From Rhizomys pruinosus (Eukaryota > Chordata > Mammalia > Rodentia > Spalacidae): a stretch of 64,000 nt of DNA. The stretch spans positions 1,000,206-1,064,205 of the forward strand of contig VZQC01000565.1 of assembly GCA_009823505.1 (NCBI GenBank), read 5' to 3'. The notes below the pieces were generated by a model, which worked only from the letters and a program-made list of their open reading frames with translations, did not search any database and was not told where the DNA came from. Shown here piece by piece: positions 48,349 to 60,642 of this stretch. How positions within the stretch are numbered: position 1 is the first letter of the stretch; each line of letters opens with the position of its first letter. Both the position numbers and the translations under genes were made by a program.

Positions 48349-49456
48349 ATTAATTGATCAGTTGTGCACAACTTGTTTAAAGATTTTTTGGGTACACATG
48401 TATCATACTTAAGAGAAGCATGCTATAGATTTTAACTGACCATTATTAAGTATTATCTCGAGATAAAAATTGATGTGCAAGGAACAGTACAATTACCTCA
48501 ATTCTGAACAAATATCATAAAAAAGAACACAATAAATTTCAAGGGTACATTTTTTTCTGAATATTTTTTGGAAAAACCTGAAATAAAACCTGGAATCATA
48601 CTATGTTCAGTGACAGACGTGATGCACCCTGGGAAATGTAGTCTTTTGGTCTGTAAGAAAAGTTAATGAAAAGTGGCCACAACAGGAAGTTATCATGACT
48701 GTGACAGGCCCAAGGAATTCTGGGAAATGTATTTCTGCACTCGAAACTGGTGCACATTGTTTTTTCTTTCCTGAGAAATGATTTTGGTTATAAATTTGAG
48801 GCTTCTAGTTGGGGGTACATTAACGGAAAGGAAAGTGGCTGAGATTGAGAGGGAGGGGCAGGGCCAGAGTGCAGGCTGAGTAGGCAGCGCTGCATGTGTG
48901 GGGCTGAGGAAGGATCCCCATCTGCATTCATTTGGGTCCCTGTGCAGCCTCACACAGGCCCTGCTGGCTCCCAGTCCAGAGCTCCTGCTCTTCCTGGGCA
49001 TGCCACTGGCCCCTCTGTTAGGCCAGACTGCTCCCACAGCTGCTTGGTTTTTGATTGGCGTGACTGTTACCCATCATAAAGTAAGATAGGAAATGCTAAT
49101 GGTTAGGGAAAGAGACAGTTTAAAGTCTAATCTCATGGGAAGAGAGAATTCCATGGAGATGTGCTGAGCTGGCCATATAGAGGACAGAGACTGAAAGCAG
49201 ATTCAAAGACTAATCTCTAGTAGAAAAAGAGTTAAATTGCGTGGAGATGGACCACAGCTGGTCATAGCTCTCCTTGATCTTGCATGGGGGGAGGGAGTAA
49301 CTCCCTGTGTTCATGGTAAAACCCTCCAAAATTTTCCCCTTTCCTGGGGGTAAAAGGGCCGAGACAGCCTGAACAATACCTTTTTCCTCTTCCTCTGTCT
49401 TTAGTGGAAACCGAAGCCCCACGTTCTGGGTACCATCTGTCCGAGTTTACCATCAT
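48349..49456. other. Unassigned, with a GC-richer promoter-like patch
   Basis: 48590-49080 is GC-richer than its surroundings. It holds two CTGGGAAATGTA motifs, an ETS-like AGGAAGT, a GGGAGGGGCAGGG box and a reverse CCAAT (ATTGG at about 49055). No long ORF. Confidence 0.4.
48624..48643 (-). promoter_or_regulatory. ZNF143/THAP11-type motif (ACTACATTTCCCAG)
   Basis: GCACCCTGGGAAATGTAGTC on the + strand is the reverse of the known promoter motif. A second, weaker copy (CTGGGAAATGTAT) lies at 48720-48732. Confidence 0.5.
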
Positions 49457-49459
49457 CTG

Positions 49460-49622
49460 AGTAGGGTTTTTTTTTTTTTTGTCTTTTTGAGACAGGGTCT
49501 CCCTGTAGTACCAGCTGTCCTGGAATTCACTCTGTAGACCAGGCTGGCTATGAACTTACAAAGATCCGCCTGCCTCTGTCTCCCAAGTGCTAGGATTAAA
49601 GGCATGCGCCACCACGCCTGGC
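49460..49622 (-). mobile_element. B1 SINE
   Basis: T14 tail, GTCTTTTTGAGACAGGGTC, ending CGCCACCACGCCTGGC. Possible short target duplication CTGAGTAG/CTGAGCAG. Confidence 0.95.
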
Positions 49623-49899
49623 CTGAGCAGTCTTTTATACATGCGTAAAGGAAGCTTACTAAGAGATATAAAGGGTCAAAGCAAGCAAATTTGCTGATGT
49701 GCAAAATCAATATTTAGTGAATGTTGTAGAATGAGTTTTGAAGGGTGGGTAGAATACAGTTGGAAGATAATAACACTGCTGTTCCAGAATGTGAAGAATA
49801 TGTACATTTAAGTGCACAAAAATATTTTCACCTTCTTATTGAAGTTTCATGTGCATCCAACTTTTCAAAAATCTAGGTCTAATTATTTATGCTTATAGA

Positions 49900-50690
49900 A
49901 ACACAAAAATCAATTCAAAATAAAAAGATTTTACATAGAGAAACAAGGGACTTCAGTGACACTGCAGATGGACTTAACAGGACTCTGTAGGTCTTTCCAC
50001 ACAAACAATAACAGAAGACATGTTCTTCTCAGTGACCTACAGGACTTACAAAAAGCAGATCACATATTAGGATACAAAGCAAGGAAGAGTCAAATAACTA
50101 CTTTTATTTGATCAGTCCAATAGAGTAAATATAGAAATCAGTAGCAAGAATAAACACAGAGAAAAATCTCATAGACACTAAAGACTACAATATTCAATAA
50201 TGAATAAATCAGGAAGAGAAACCAAAAGTTTCTAGAACTGAATTAAAATGAAAAGACTACACCAAATTTTATGGATGCAGTGAAGGAATCCCAGTGGGAA
50301 GTCTGTAGTACTAAATGACTACATTAAAAATAAAGACTAGACCAAGCCAAGATCAAAATGAAAAGCTGGAAGCAGCAACACAGAGCAGGGAAGAAGTGGA
50401 TGAAGCAATAGTGGAATACACAAAAACTGATGGAACAAAGATGGACACAAGACTGACAGACCCTTAACCAAATTAAACTAAAGAAAGTGACAGAATACCT
50501 TAATTAATGATTAGAGGAGAAAATGAGGTATTACAACCAAGGAAATACAGGGAATCATCAGGACTTAACTCATAGAATTATTTAACACAAAAATGGACAA
50601 TCTAAAACAAATGGATCGATTTTTATGCATATGACCTATTTTATGTTTTGGCTGTTAGCCTTCTTAGCTTTTAATGGCTGTGCTATCCCT
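49900..50690 (+). mobile_element. Old L1 ORF2, part 1
   Basis: Diverged L1 ORF2 spacer region, e.g. AATAATGAATAAATCAGGAAG and ATGGATGCAGTGAAGG. All frames broken. It continues at 52663 across the MaLR insertion. Confidence 0.75.
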
Positions 50691-50706
50691 CCAGCCAATA
50701 TATAAC

Positions 50707-51115
50707 TGTGCTAGATAGCTTTAGTGTCAACTTGACACACCTGGGTTGAGAGAGCCTCCGTTGGGGAATTGGCTCCATTGGATTGGCCTGTGGCCACGTC
50801 TGTGGAGTATTGTCTTGATTGTCAGGCAATGTGGGAGGGCCAAACCCACTATGAGTGGTGCCACCCTGGGCAGGTTGTTGTGTACCATATAAGAAGGCAG
50901 GCCTGGTATGGGTCAGGGGAAGCAAGCCAGTGAACAGCATTCCTCCATGGCCTGTGCTTCAGCTCCTGCCTCCAGGTTCCTGCCCTGAGTTCCTGCCTTG
51001 GGCTCCCTGAGTGATGAACTACGACCCAGGAGATGTGAGCTGAATAAACCCTTTCCTCCCCAAGTTGGTGTTTGTCAGAGTGTTTTGTCACAGCAATGGA
51101 AGACAAACTAGGACA
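50707..51115 (+). repeat. 5' LTR
   Basis: TGTGCTAGATAGC to CTAGGACA. TATA-like CATATAAG near 50886, AATAAA at 51043-51048. Confidence 0.92.
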
Positions 51116-51120
51116 GAAAT

Positions 51121-51143
51121 TGGTACCAGACGAGTGGGGTATT
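51121..51143 (+). promoter_or_regulatory. Candidate tRNA-Leu primer binding site
   Basis: TGGTACCAGACGAGTGGGG starts five bases after the 5' LTR. It resembles the complement of a tRNA-Leu 3' end, the primer class of ERVL-like elements, with an extra base or two. Confidence 0.5.
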
Positions 51144-51349
51144 GCTGTGACAGACCTGACCTTGGTGTTTTGGGGAAGGATTGTGGAGGCGTTTGGAACT
51201 TTGGGCTGGGAAGATCATTGAATGCCTAAAGATTGTTGCTGTGGAGCTTGGAGCAGTTTTGCTGAAGGAGTTGTAGAAGATGGAGGCCTGGCTTGTGAAG
51301 TTTCTAGTTTCAAAGGGGAGCAGAGATCATCAGGACTGTGTAATCTGTG

Positions 51350-51491
51350 GGTTCTGGTCAGCTGGGGCTGAAGAATCAGCTGTAAGTAACAAGAGACCAG
51401 AACCTGAAGTGAAATCTTTGTTGTACTGGGACAATTGATGCTGGTTAGCTGGGGCTGAAAAATCAGCTGTAAGTAACAAGAGACCAGCATC
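51350..51491 (+). repeat. Tandem hairpin units in MaLR internal region
   Basis: Two 55-base units (51350-51404 and 51437-51491), 87 bp apart. Each is bounded by a 10-bp inverted repeat: GGTTCTGGTC/GACCAGAACC in unit 1, and GATGCTGGTT/GACCAGCATC in unit 2. The interior of each unit is nearly identical. Confidence 0.9.
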
Positions 51492-51660
51492 ACTGTGGTG
51501 AAATCTTCTGGGAAGAATTTCTTCAGGGTCAGCACACAGAAGCTGTGTTCCAGAAGGGGCCTGAGCCTCCATCTCAAGCCAGAAGCAGGACTTGGTAGTG
51601 TGTAAGAGTCTCCTATATGGTTCTGGTGTTGAAATTTGAGGGGGGGTCACAGAGAACAGC

Positions 51661-51831
51661 CAAGGCTTGGCACTGTGAGAGGTCAGGAAAGACCATTGGT
51701 GGAAGTGCACCTCAGTTGCCGTGAAGACCCCAGGATTGCAGGGGTCATGGAGAGAAGCTGAGGCTTTGCACTAGGAGAGGTCAGAAGAGACCATTGGTGA
51801 AGGTGCTGCCTCAGTTTCAGTGGTGACCCCA
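51661..51831 (+). repeat. Second tandem duplication in MaLR internal region
   Basis: AGGCTTGGCACTGTGAGAGG at 51663 and AGGCTTTGCACTAGGAGAGG at 51761 start ~70-base related units 98 bp apart. Each contains GACCATTGGTG. Confidence 0.85.
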
Positions 51832-52250
51832 GCTTTTTGGAGATGCCAGGACCATGGGATAACCACCAAGAGCAGCAGCAAGTATGGAATGGAGGTGGCC
51901 TGGGCCTTTGAGATGAGCTGTGAGTACCACGGATGGCAGTCAGAGAAGGGGAGCTGCTGAAACCCTTTGGAGCCCAGAAGATCGTGAGTGACTCCCTTGA
52001 GCTACTTTGCTGGACTTAGGTTTTGTTTGAGTGTGCCTGATTCTTCCCTTTGAAGTAAGACAGAGCTTGTTTTGTATTTTACAGCAGCCCACAGTTAAGA
52101 GACTTTTAACGGACTGTGAACTTTTAAGTGTTTGGACATTTTAAGGACTGTGGGACTTTTAAGGTTAACATCATACTTTGGGGATAAGAACTGGAAAGGT
52201 GGTGGTTTAATAGTGATGTGTTTTGTGTGTCAAGTTGACAAGGGGTCAAC

Positions 52251-52657
52251 TGTGCTAGATAGCTTTAGTGTCAACTTGACACACCTGGGTTGAGGGAGCC
52301 TCAATTTGGGGATTGGCTACATTGGATTGGCCTGTAGCCACGTCTGTGGTGTATTGTCTTGATTGTCAGGCAATGTGGGAGGGCCCAGCCCACAATGAGT
52401 GGTGCCACCCTGGGCAGGTTGTCCTGTACAGTATAAGAAGCAGGCTGAGCATGGGCCAGGGGAGCAAGCCAGTGAACAGCATTCCTCCATGGCCTGTGCT
52501 TCAGCTCCTGCCTCCAAGTTCCTGCCCTGAGTTCCTTCCTTGGGCTCCTTAAGTGATGAACTGTGACCCAAGAGATGTAAGCTGAATAAACCCTTTCCTC
52601 CCCAAGTTGGTGTCAGTCAGAGTGTTTTGTCACAGCAATGGAAGACAAACTAGAACA
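52251..52657 (+). repeat. 3' LTR
   Basis: TGTGCTAGATAGC to CTAGAACA, same layout as the 5' LTR, followed by the ATAAC duplication. Confidence 0.92.
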
Positions 52658-52662
52658 ATAAC

Positions 52663-54420
52663 TTATTTTAAACTAAGAGAATACAAATAATCTAGACAAA
52701 CCAGTATCTAGAAACAAGACTTGAAAGAACAAAAAATACTCCCAAGTGAAAAAATTCCAGGCCCAGGTGATTTCACTGTTGAATACTACTGATCCTTTAA
52801 AGGAAAATTAAAATCAATGTTTGTCAAAATATTACATAAAAAGGAAAAGAAGAGAATTTTTTCCATACATCTTTTATGGAACCAGCACTGAATTGGTAGG
52901 AAAAGTCAAACACCCACACCCACAAGAAAACTATCATCCATTTTCCCACATGAACATAGATGCAAATATTCTCAATATTTTCTCACCAAATTCAAGAACA
53001 TATCAAAAAGATAGGTCCCCTTGATCAAATTATTTCATTCTAGATATGCAGGGCTAGATGAGCATATATAAATTAATTTCTATAATTCATCGCCTAAATT
53101 CACTCAAGAATAGAAATCACATGCTATCTCAATAGATTTAGAAAAGACCTTTGATAAAGTCAGACATCACTTCCTGATGAAATCTCTGGAGTAAGAGGGG
53201 TAGAGGGAATATAATTCAACACAATAAAAGGCTATATACAAATGGCCAATAGGCAAGATGGTATATATTGCATGTTAAATATTGAAAAACCAGAAGCATT
53301 CCCACTGCTATCAGGAACAGGACAAGGATGTCCACTCTTGACTATTCCTAAATGGAGTATTTGGAATCAGCGAGAACAATGAACCATGAGGAGGACCCTA
53401 AAAGAATTTAACAGGAGCAGAAGTCAGAGTATCTTCATTTGCAGGTAATAGGAGTCTAACTCTTGAGAAGCCACTAGAAAACTCCTAAAGCTGATAGTCA
53501 GTTTCAGCAGAGTAATAGAACACAAAACAACACATAAATCTATAGCTTTCCTATATACCAATAAAAAAATCCTTAGAAAGAAATAAAGAAATATGTACTA
53601 TTCATGGTACTCAGAAACAATGAAATATCTTGGAAAAAATGTTGTCAAGGAAATGAAAAATCATCACCAACAAGAGTATAACACACTGATGATAGATATT
53701 GAGGAAAACACTGGAAATTTAAAAGAGTTCAGACTCATGGATTGCAAGAATTAATCTTGTGAAAATAGCCATCTCACTAAAATCATATGATTCTGTGAAA
53801 ACAGGATATCAACATGTGGAAGAATGAAAGTATATACTCATCTCTCACTCTGCACAAATATCAACTCAAAAGGAATCAAAGACCTAAACATAGACTTCAA
53901 ACTCTGAAACTGTCTGCAGAAAAATAAAAATAAAAATAAGAAATAGAAAAAAATAAGGTGGACAGTTCAAGATAGATGTATGGAAGGACTTTCTGAACAA
54001 GACTGTGGTCACTCTAGAAATAATGAAACTGAGAAATGAAGTAAAGGTTTATGTATATATAGCAAAGTAAGCAGTCAATTGAGTAAAGAGGTGGCCCATC
54101 AAATGGAAAACACTCTTTACCAGCTATACAACTGGCAGAAGTTTACCCAGTGTACTACAAACTAATCTTGGAAATGTTTTAGAAAACTAAGACCCAATGC
54201 AACTCAGTTTTTAAAAATGCCATATGTAATAAAACAGACAGTTCTCAAAAGAAGAAAAGCAAATGGCTAGCCAACACCTAAGAAACTGTCAAACATCCTT
54301 AGTGCTCATATAAATACAGATTATTACTATTTTGAGATTTTACCAGACCTCAGTCAGAATACCCATCATTTCCATAAAATTCTCAAAGAAATATAAGTAG
54401 CTAATAAACATTGGTGAAAG
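52663..54420 (+). mobile_element. Old L1 ORF2, part 2
   Basis: Continuation of 49900-50690: reverse transcriptase region with CCAGGCCCAGGTGATTTCAC (PGPDGF-like) and ACAGGACAAGGATGTCC (GQGCP-like). Many stops and indels. Confidence 0.8.
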
Positions 54421-56546
54421 TATTCAGACAGCAGCCTCACAAGAAATAAGATCCACAATTGACAAATGGGACCTCATTAAACCCAAAAGCTTCTGTACAT
54501 CAAAAGAAAATTAAGTGAAGAGAAAACCCACAGAGTGGGAGGAAACCTTCACCACTTATACATCTGACAAAGTATTAATTTCCAGAATATATAAAATACT
54601 GAAAAAAAAAAGAAGAAAACAAATGACTCACTCAAAAGATGGAGCAAAGGGCTGAAAAGAGACTTCACAAGTGAGGAATTAGAGATGGCTGAGAAACATC
54701 TTAAAAAGTGTTTAACATTGCTAAGAATTAAGGAAATGCAAATTAAACCCATTTTAAGATATCTCACTCTGAAGACTGGCTAGGATCAATAAAACAAATG
54801 ATACCAAGTGCTGGAGAGGTTGTGGGAAAAGGGGATCACTCATCCACTGCTGGTGGGAATGTAAACTCGTACAGCCACTATGGAAAGCAGTGTGGAGAAC
54901 CCTTGGAAGACTCAAAATGAGCTTGCCACCTGACCCAGTCATACCACTTGTGAGTATACCACTAGTGGGTATATATGCACAAGACTCATCTTACTGCAGA
55001 GATACAGGCAAAGCCATGTTTATTGCAGCTGTCTTCACAATAGCGGAGAGCTATAACCAACCCAAGTGCCCTTCAACTGATGAGTGGATAGAGAAAATGT
55101 GGTACATCTACACAATGGAGTTCTATGCAGTGGTAAAGAAAGATGACATAATGAACTGTGCATGTAAATGGATGGAACTAGAAGATATTATGTGAAGTGA
55201 AGTAACACAGTCCCAGAAAAGCAAAGGACTAATGGTATCCCTCATCTGTGGATGCTAGCACCAAGCACCTAGTTGTAAGGCAAACTGAGCAACATTAATG
55301 CTATATTTCTCATGATCTGAAAGCAACTGTGCTCTTATACTGTGAATCCCTAGACAAGTTCTAGAACTAACCTATCATTTATTTTCTGACTTTGGATTTT
55401 TGGTATATGATAGTGTGTATGTATGCTTTTCTTAGAGTAAATAAAACTAAAATGGAAAAATGTGAATCATGAAATACGATATGGAAATAACATAGTTTGT
55501 TTTCAGAAGATACAATATTTGTATAGATGCAATGTATCAGGATGGTATAACTTAGCCTTTCTGGGTGCTTACTGACCATACTTAATGCCCATACCAATTT
55601 GGCCAAGGGACCTAAGGGATAAATTTTTTCCTTTCCCTCAGAGTTCGACTAAGTCTCAGGGGAATATGCATGGGGGCATCTCTTGAAATGTCATGCAAAT
55701 GTGAGTCACCAGTCTTCCTGTGCAGGGAGTCTTGGAGAGTCACTAATGGGACTTCAGCCAGTGTCCAGTCTATAAAGAGGAAAATCTTCTCATGCTTCAA
55801 AAAGGGAAGCCTGCTCTAGCAAGACCTGACTTTATCCTCAAGTGGATGGAACTGGTAAATGAAAAGCTGAAAGAACCAGGGGCTCTCACCTCCCCCCAAA
55901 AAAACCCGAGGACCTCTAATCACCAGATCCTCAACTGACCATAAGAAAACAAAAACCTTGGTTAATCTAGGCTAACTGTGTGGCCTTAAGCATACAAAAG
56001 GAAAGTACAGCCAGAAATAATCAGTAAGGCCTGAAAAATTGTACTTCAGATATAAAACTTTAAGTCTTAATCAAAAGACAAGAAAAAAAGAGAGAGAGCA
56101 TGGTTGTTTTGCCTGTCTTCAATTCTTACTGGCAAGTACATCTACTCTGTGGCTGCCACTGCATTTGCCATTCTTTCAAAGACATGAGACTCAACTTTTT
56201 AACCCTCCAATATGGACTGATGACTCATGTCTCTCCAAGAATCCTCTAAACCTTCAATGCTAGATGGGCACTACTGAGATATCCAACTTGTGGACTGAGC
56301 AGCTACTGGGATTTCAGCCTCTTCAGAGTATAGACTGCCATTGTTGGACTATCCAGGCTCTATCGCCGAGGCCAGTAGAGGAAGATCAAGACAGGATAAG
56401 TGCTTACTAGACCTCATTTGATTGACCATGTGGAGCACAAGGGCAAGACTGATGGTTCTTTGGGCTTGCCAAGGAGGAACCTTCAAACACTTCATTAAGG
56501 AAAACATGACATCTTCTAGAAAAAAAAAGAAAATCCCCTAATTCAG

Positions 56547-56603
<57 letters not shown>

Positions 56604-56835
56604 ATACCATAAGGTTGGAGAGAACAACAACAATATGAAAACTAGAAATAAAAACTTTGGAAAGACTCAGAAAAAGATACAAGACATGTATGGCAGAGTG
56701 CAGGAACTCAGGTGGGGTGGGGGGCATGGAAAGGGAAGTAACTCTAAATTTGATTGAGAAATGATTTGTGATGTATGAAAAAAGTTTAATAACAATAAAA
56801 AATAAAAAAGAAAAGTAAAGGTAAAAAAAGAACAA
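54421..56835 (+). mobile_element. 5'-truncated L1 with long 3' UTR
   Basis: Starts in the ORF2 C-terminal region (CAGCAGCCTCACAAGAAATAA). The frame at 54890-55195 reads WRTLGRLKMSLPPDP…IEKMWYIYTMEFYAVVKKDD, the ORF2 C-terminus. The 3' UTR carries about 900 bp homologous to 23570-24400, a (TA)n tract, a GGGGTGGGGGGC tract and an A-rich end. Confidence 0.9.
56549..56602. repeat. (TA)n microsatellite
   Basis: Alternating TA over about 54 bases with one phase break. Confidence 0.97.
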
Positions 56836-56994
56836 TAAAGGTGTATTGCTGGTCTTACAAGCTGAAAGCAAATTGCTTCTGGTGGTCCTTATGAACAGGT
56901 TTTGAAGAAAGTATTCCAGATATGGGACGTGTTAATTTGTTCAAGTAAGGTAACTACATCTTATGCATCAGCTGCAATTGGAGTCACTACTTGA

Positions 56995-57112
56995 TTATTT
57001 TTTTAATTCTTTTTGAGACAGTGTCCCCCTGCAGTCCCAACTGGCCTGGAACTTGCTTAGTAGACCATGCTAGCCTTGAACTCACAGAAATCTGCTTGCG
57101 TCTGCTTCCTGG
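56995..57112 (-). mobile_element. B1 SINE, truncated
   Basis: TTTTTGAGACAGTGTCCCCC to AAATCTGCTTGCGTCTGC. Lacks the 5' third of B1. Confidence 0.85.
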
Positions 57113-57189
57113 TCTACTTGATAAAATTTTTGATAGTCACCTGACACTAATTTCTGCAATCCCTCCAAGAATGGCTTGGGCAATAAGGT

Positions 57190-59545
57190 GAGAAAGTGAA
57201 ATTAAAGGAGTATTAATTGGAAGAGAGGAAGTAAAATTATCTCTTTTTGCAGATGATATGATAGTTTACCTAAGGGATGCTAAAAACTCCACCAGAAAAC
57301 TCCGAGAAACAATAAAAGTTTCAGTAAAGTGGCAAGATATAAAATAAACCTAGAAAAAATCAGTAGCCTTTCTTTACACCAAAAATAAGCAACTGGAGAA
57401 GGAATATAAGGAGACCTTCCTCATCACAATAGCCTCAAAAATAATAAAATAAAATAAAATAAAATACCTGGGAATAAACCTAACCAAAGATACCAAAGAC
57501 CTCTAAAACAAAAATTTTAAAACCTTGAAGGAGATTGAAAATGACAACAAAAGATAGAAAGACCTCCCATGTTCAAGGATTGGAAAAATTAATATAGTAA
57601 AAATGTCCATTCTACCCAAATTAATATACAGATTCAATGCAATCCCAATCAAAATCCCCATGAGCTTTTTCACAGACTTGAAAAAAAATCCTTATATTCA
57701 TGTGGAAAAACAAAAAACCCTGACTAGCTAAAGCAACCCTGATCAAAAAGTGCAATACAGGGGGGGATTACTTTACCAGACTTCAAGCTGTATTACAGGG
57801 CTATAGTCATAAAGACAGTCTGGTACTGGCAATAAAATACCAGACCCATTGACCAAAGGTACAAAATTGAAGATCCAAACTTGAGCTAATATAACTTCAG
57901 CCACCTCATATTTGACAAAGGGGCCAAAAAAGCTCAACGGAGGAAAGATAGCATCTTTAGCAAATGGTGTTGCAAAACGGGATCACCATTTGTAGAACAA
58001 AATTAAACACCTCTCACCCTGTACAAAAATAAACTCTAAGTACATCAAAGAACTCAACCTGAAACCTGAAACCCTGAAGGTGATAGAAGAAAAATTCGGC
58101 AGCAACCTACAAGACACAGGCATAGGAAAAGACTTTCTAAATCGAACATCAGCTGCATAGGAAATAAGGACAATAACTGACAAGTGGGACCTCATGAAAC
58201 TCAATAGCTTTTGTACTACTAAAGAAACAAAGGAAGTGAAGAGAAAATCCAGAATAGGAGGAAACCTTCACCACTGATACATATGACAGAGAATGAACAT
58301 CTAGAATATTATAAACTACTTAAAAAACAAAGAAGTAAGAAAACAAATGACCTACTCAAAAGATGAAATAAAGAGCTGAACAGAGACTTCACCAGTAAGG
58401 AAATAAAGATGGATGAGAAACATCTTTAAAAGTGTTCAACATAGTTAATAATTAAGGAAATGCAAAATAAAACCACAATAAGTTATCATCTCACTCCAAT
58501 AAGACTAGCCAAGATCAAGAAAACAAAAGACACCAAATGCTGGAGAGGTTGTGGGGAAAGGTGAACATTCATCCACTGCTGGTGGGAATGTAAACTCTTA
58601 CATCCACTGTGGAAAGCAGTGTGGAAAACCCTTAAAAGACTCAAAATGAGCCTACCACCTGACCCAGCCATACCACTCCTGGGTATATACCCACAAGACA
58701 CATCCTACCATAAAGATACATGCACAGCCATATTTATTGTAGCTCTCTTCACAGTAGTAAAGAGCTGGAACCAACCCAAATGCCCTTCCACTGATGACTG
58801 GCTAACAAAATGTGGTACATCTACACAATGGGGTTGTATGCAGCAGTAAAGAAAGATGACATCATGAACTTTGCAGGTAAATGGATGGAACTTGAAGCCA
58901 CTGTTCCCAGAAAAAACAAAAAAGGCAAATGGTTTCCACATTTGTTGATACTAACACCAAATCTCCAGCTGTCAGGCAAACTGAGCAACTTTATTATTAT
59001 ATTTCATTGTATCTGAAAGCAACTGTGCTATTATAATGTGACTCTCTTAATGGGCTCTAGAATTCACCTACCACTTATATTCACAGATTGTAATTACCAT
59101 ATATTGGTGGAAGACATGTATTCATATTCTAAAAAAAGAATGTAAAGTTATACTTCTTTTTACCTGCATGCAACTTTATTGTTAAAATGTGAATCCTTAA
59201 ACATGTTTTGGAATGAACCTATAGTTTATTTGCAAACTTTGTAATTTTGATTTATGTGTGGTGTGTATATATGCATATTTTTGAATAATATAAAATTAAA
59301 GGGAACAAAACAGAGAGAAAAACCTGTTTAAACTGACCAAACAGTAAACTTGTGCATCAAAAATGTTATAAAAGACTAAGGAAAAGATGCAAGACAGGAC
59401 TGAACATGTATGACAGAATCCATGAGCTCTGGTGGGAGGTGGGGGGCATGAGGAGTGGGCATGGATGGGAGAATGAGGCTAAATTTGATTAAGAAGTGTT
59501 GCATGAAATGTGCTCAATAAAAATTAACTTAAAAAACCACAATGA
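57190..59545 (+). mobile_element. 5'-truncated L1, complete 3' end
   Basis: Begins in the reverse transcriptase region just before a [23 protein letters not shown] (about 57236-57285). It runs through the ORF2 C-terminus (fragments 58619-58849 and 58810-59016) and a 3' UTR with GGTGGGAGGTGGGGGGC, ending with an A-rich tail. Several frameshifts. Confidence 0.92.
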
Positions 59546-59561
59546 TAAAAAATATCCTCTT

Positions 59562-59730
59562 GCCGGGCGTGGTGGTGCACGCCTTTAATCCTAGCACTTG
59601 GGAGGCAGAGGCAGGTGGATCTTTGTGAGTTCAAGGCCAGCCTGGTCTACGGAGCAAGTTCCAGGACAGCTGGGGCTACAAGGAGACCCTGTCTCGAAAA
59701 GACCAAAAAAAAATATATATATATATATAT
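59562..59730 (+). mobile_element. Complete B1 SINE with (TA)n tail
   Basis: GCCGGGCGTGGTGGTGCACG to CCCTGTCTCGAAAAGACC, near consensus. Target duplication ATATCCTCTT at 59552-59561 and 59731-59740. The A tail has become (TA)n. Confidence 0.97.
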
Positions 59731-59744
59731 ATATCCTCTTATAT

Positions 59745-60182
59745 AAAAAAAGAATCTATTTTTGAGAAAATTCACCATCCTTCATGCCAAAAGTTGTGGA
59801 GAAACTTGGGACAGAATATATGTATCTCAACATATAAAAACAATATATAAGAAGTGCAAAGGAAAATTCATGCTAAATGGAGAAAAACTCAAAGTATTTT
59901 CACCAAAATCAGAAAGAAGACAAGGATGTCTACTCTCAATGCTCCTCTTTGGCATAGTCCCTTGAGTCTTAGCTATGGGAATAAGATAAGGAAAGAGATA
60001 AAGAGGATGCAAACAAGAAGGGAAGAAATTTAAGCATCCTTATTTGCAGATGATATGGTTCTATACAAAAAGACCCCCAAGATTCCACCAGAAAAATCCT
60101 AGAGCTGATAAAGACATTCAGCAAGATACAAAACATTCCAATCTCTGTAGCACTCCATTGTATCAACAGCAAATATCCCGAG
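59745..60182 (+). mobile_element. Old L1 ORF2 fragment (reverse transcriptase)
   Basis: The frame at 59762-59965 reads KCKGKFMLNGEKLKVFSPKSERRQGCLLSMLLFGIVP, a diverged RT region. Then TTTGCAGATGATATGGTTC (FADDMV-like) at about 60043. Continues after 60643. Confidence 0.8.
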
Positions 60183-60642
60183 TGTGAGGAACTCTAGGTT
60201 CTGAAACCTGGACCACCATTCTGATGCAGGACACAGACAACAAACTCAAAGGAAGGCTGACAAAGTTTTATTCCTGAATCTTAAGGTTTTATATCTCTCT
60301 CAGGTTGTAGAGGTTTTCCAAGGACAATTACAGAAAGCTACACAATGTGTACGTGCTGTGCTAGATGTGAGGAAGGCTTTAAGAGAGAAACAGAATTCAA
60401 GGTTTGGCAGGCCTAGCCATAAAAGTAAACAGGGAACGTAGTGACATTGGGTTTCAACAATAATATGCCTGTGTTTACAATTCAAGTATAAACAATCAGG
60501 GGCAGAGTCTTAGCCAAACTCTGCAAGCTTCTACCAAGCCCAAGCATTCAAGCACAATCATTCCAAGCTGGCCCTCCCCCAACTCTTTAGGCTTCTTTCA
60601 AGCCTTTGGCATTCACCCAGCAAGAGAATTCATAACTCCACA
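60183..60642. mobile_element. Putative LTR inside the old L1
   Basis: About 460 bp from TGTGAGGAAC to CTCCACA separates two stretches of old L1 ORF2. Near-matching 5-bp flanks (CCGAG and CTGAG). TTTATT at about 60270 would be AATAAA on the - strand. Family not recognised. Confidence 0.45.

Larger units (their letters stand above)
50707..52657 (+). mobile_element. Complete MaLR-type element (LTR-internal-LTR)
   Basis: Two LTRs flank 1,135 bp of internal sequence. The whole is flanked by the 5-bp duplication ATAAC (50702-50706 and 52658-52662). The LTRs differ at roughly 30 of 408 positions by eye. The internal part has no ORF with retroviral motifs, as usual for these non-autonomous ERVL-MaLR elements. 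It sits in an old L1 ORF2 and so dates after that L1. Confidence 0.9.

Noticed and set aside
48693..49037. 114-codon reverse ORF in the promoter-like patch
   Set aside because: Composition explains its length; no recognisable domain or start context. Left open only as a possible non-coding promoter region.
56407..56871. 154-codon reverse ORF with a repeated YIYI stretch
   Set aside because: Reads through a (TA)n tract and antisense L1 3' UTR; low-complexity artefact.
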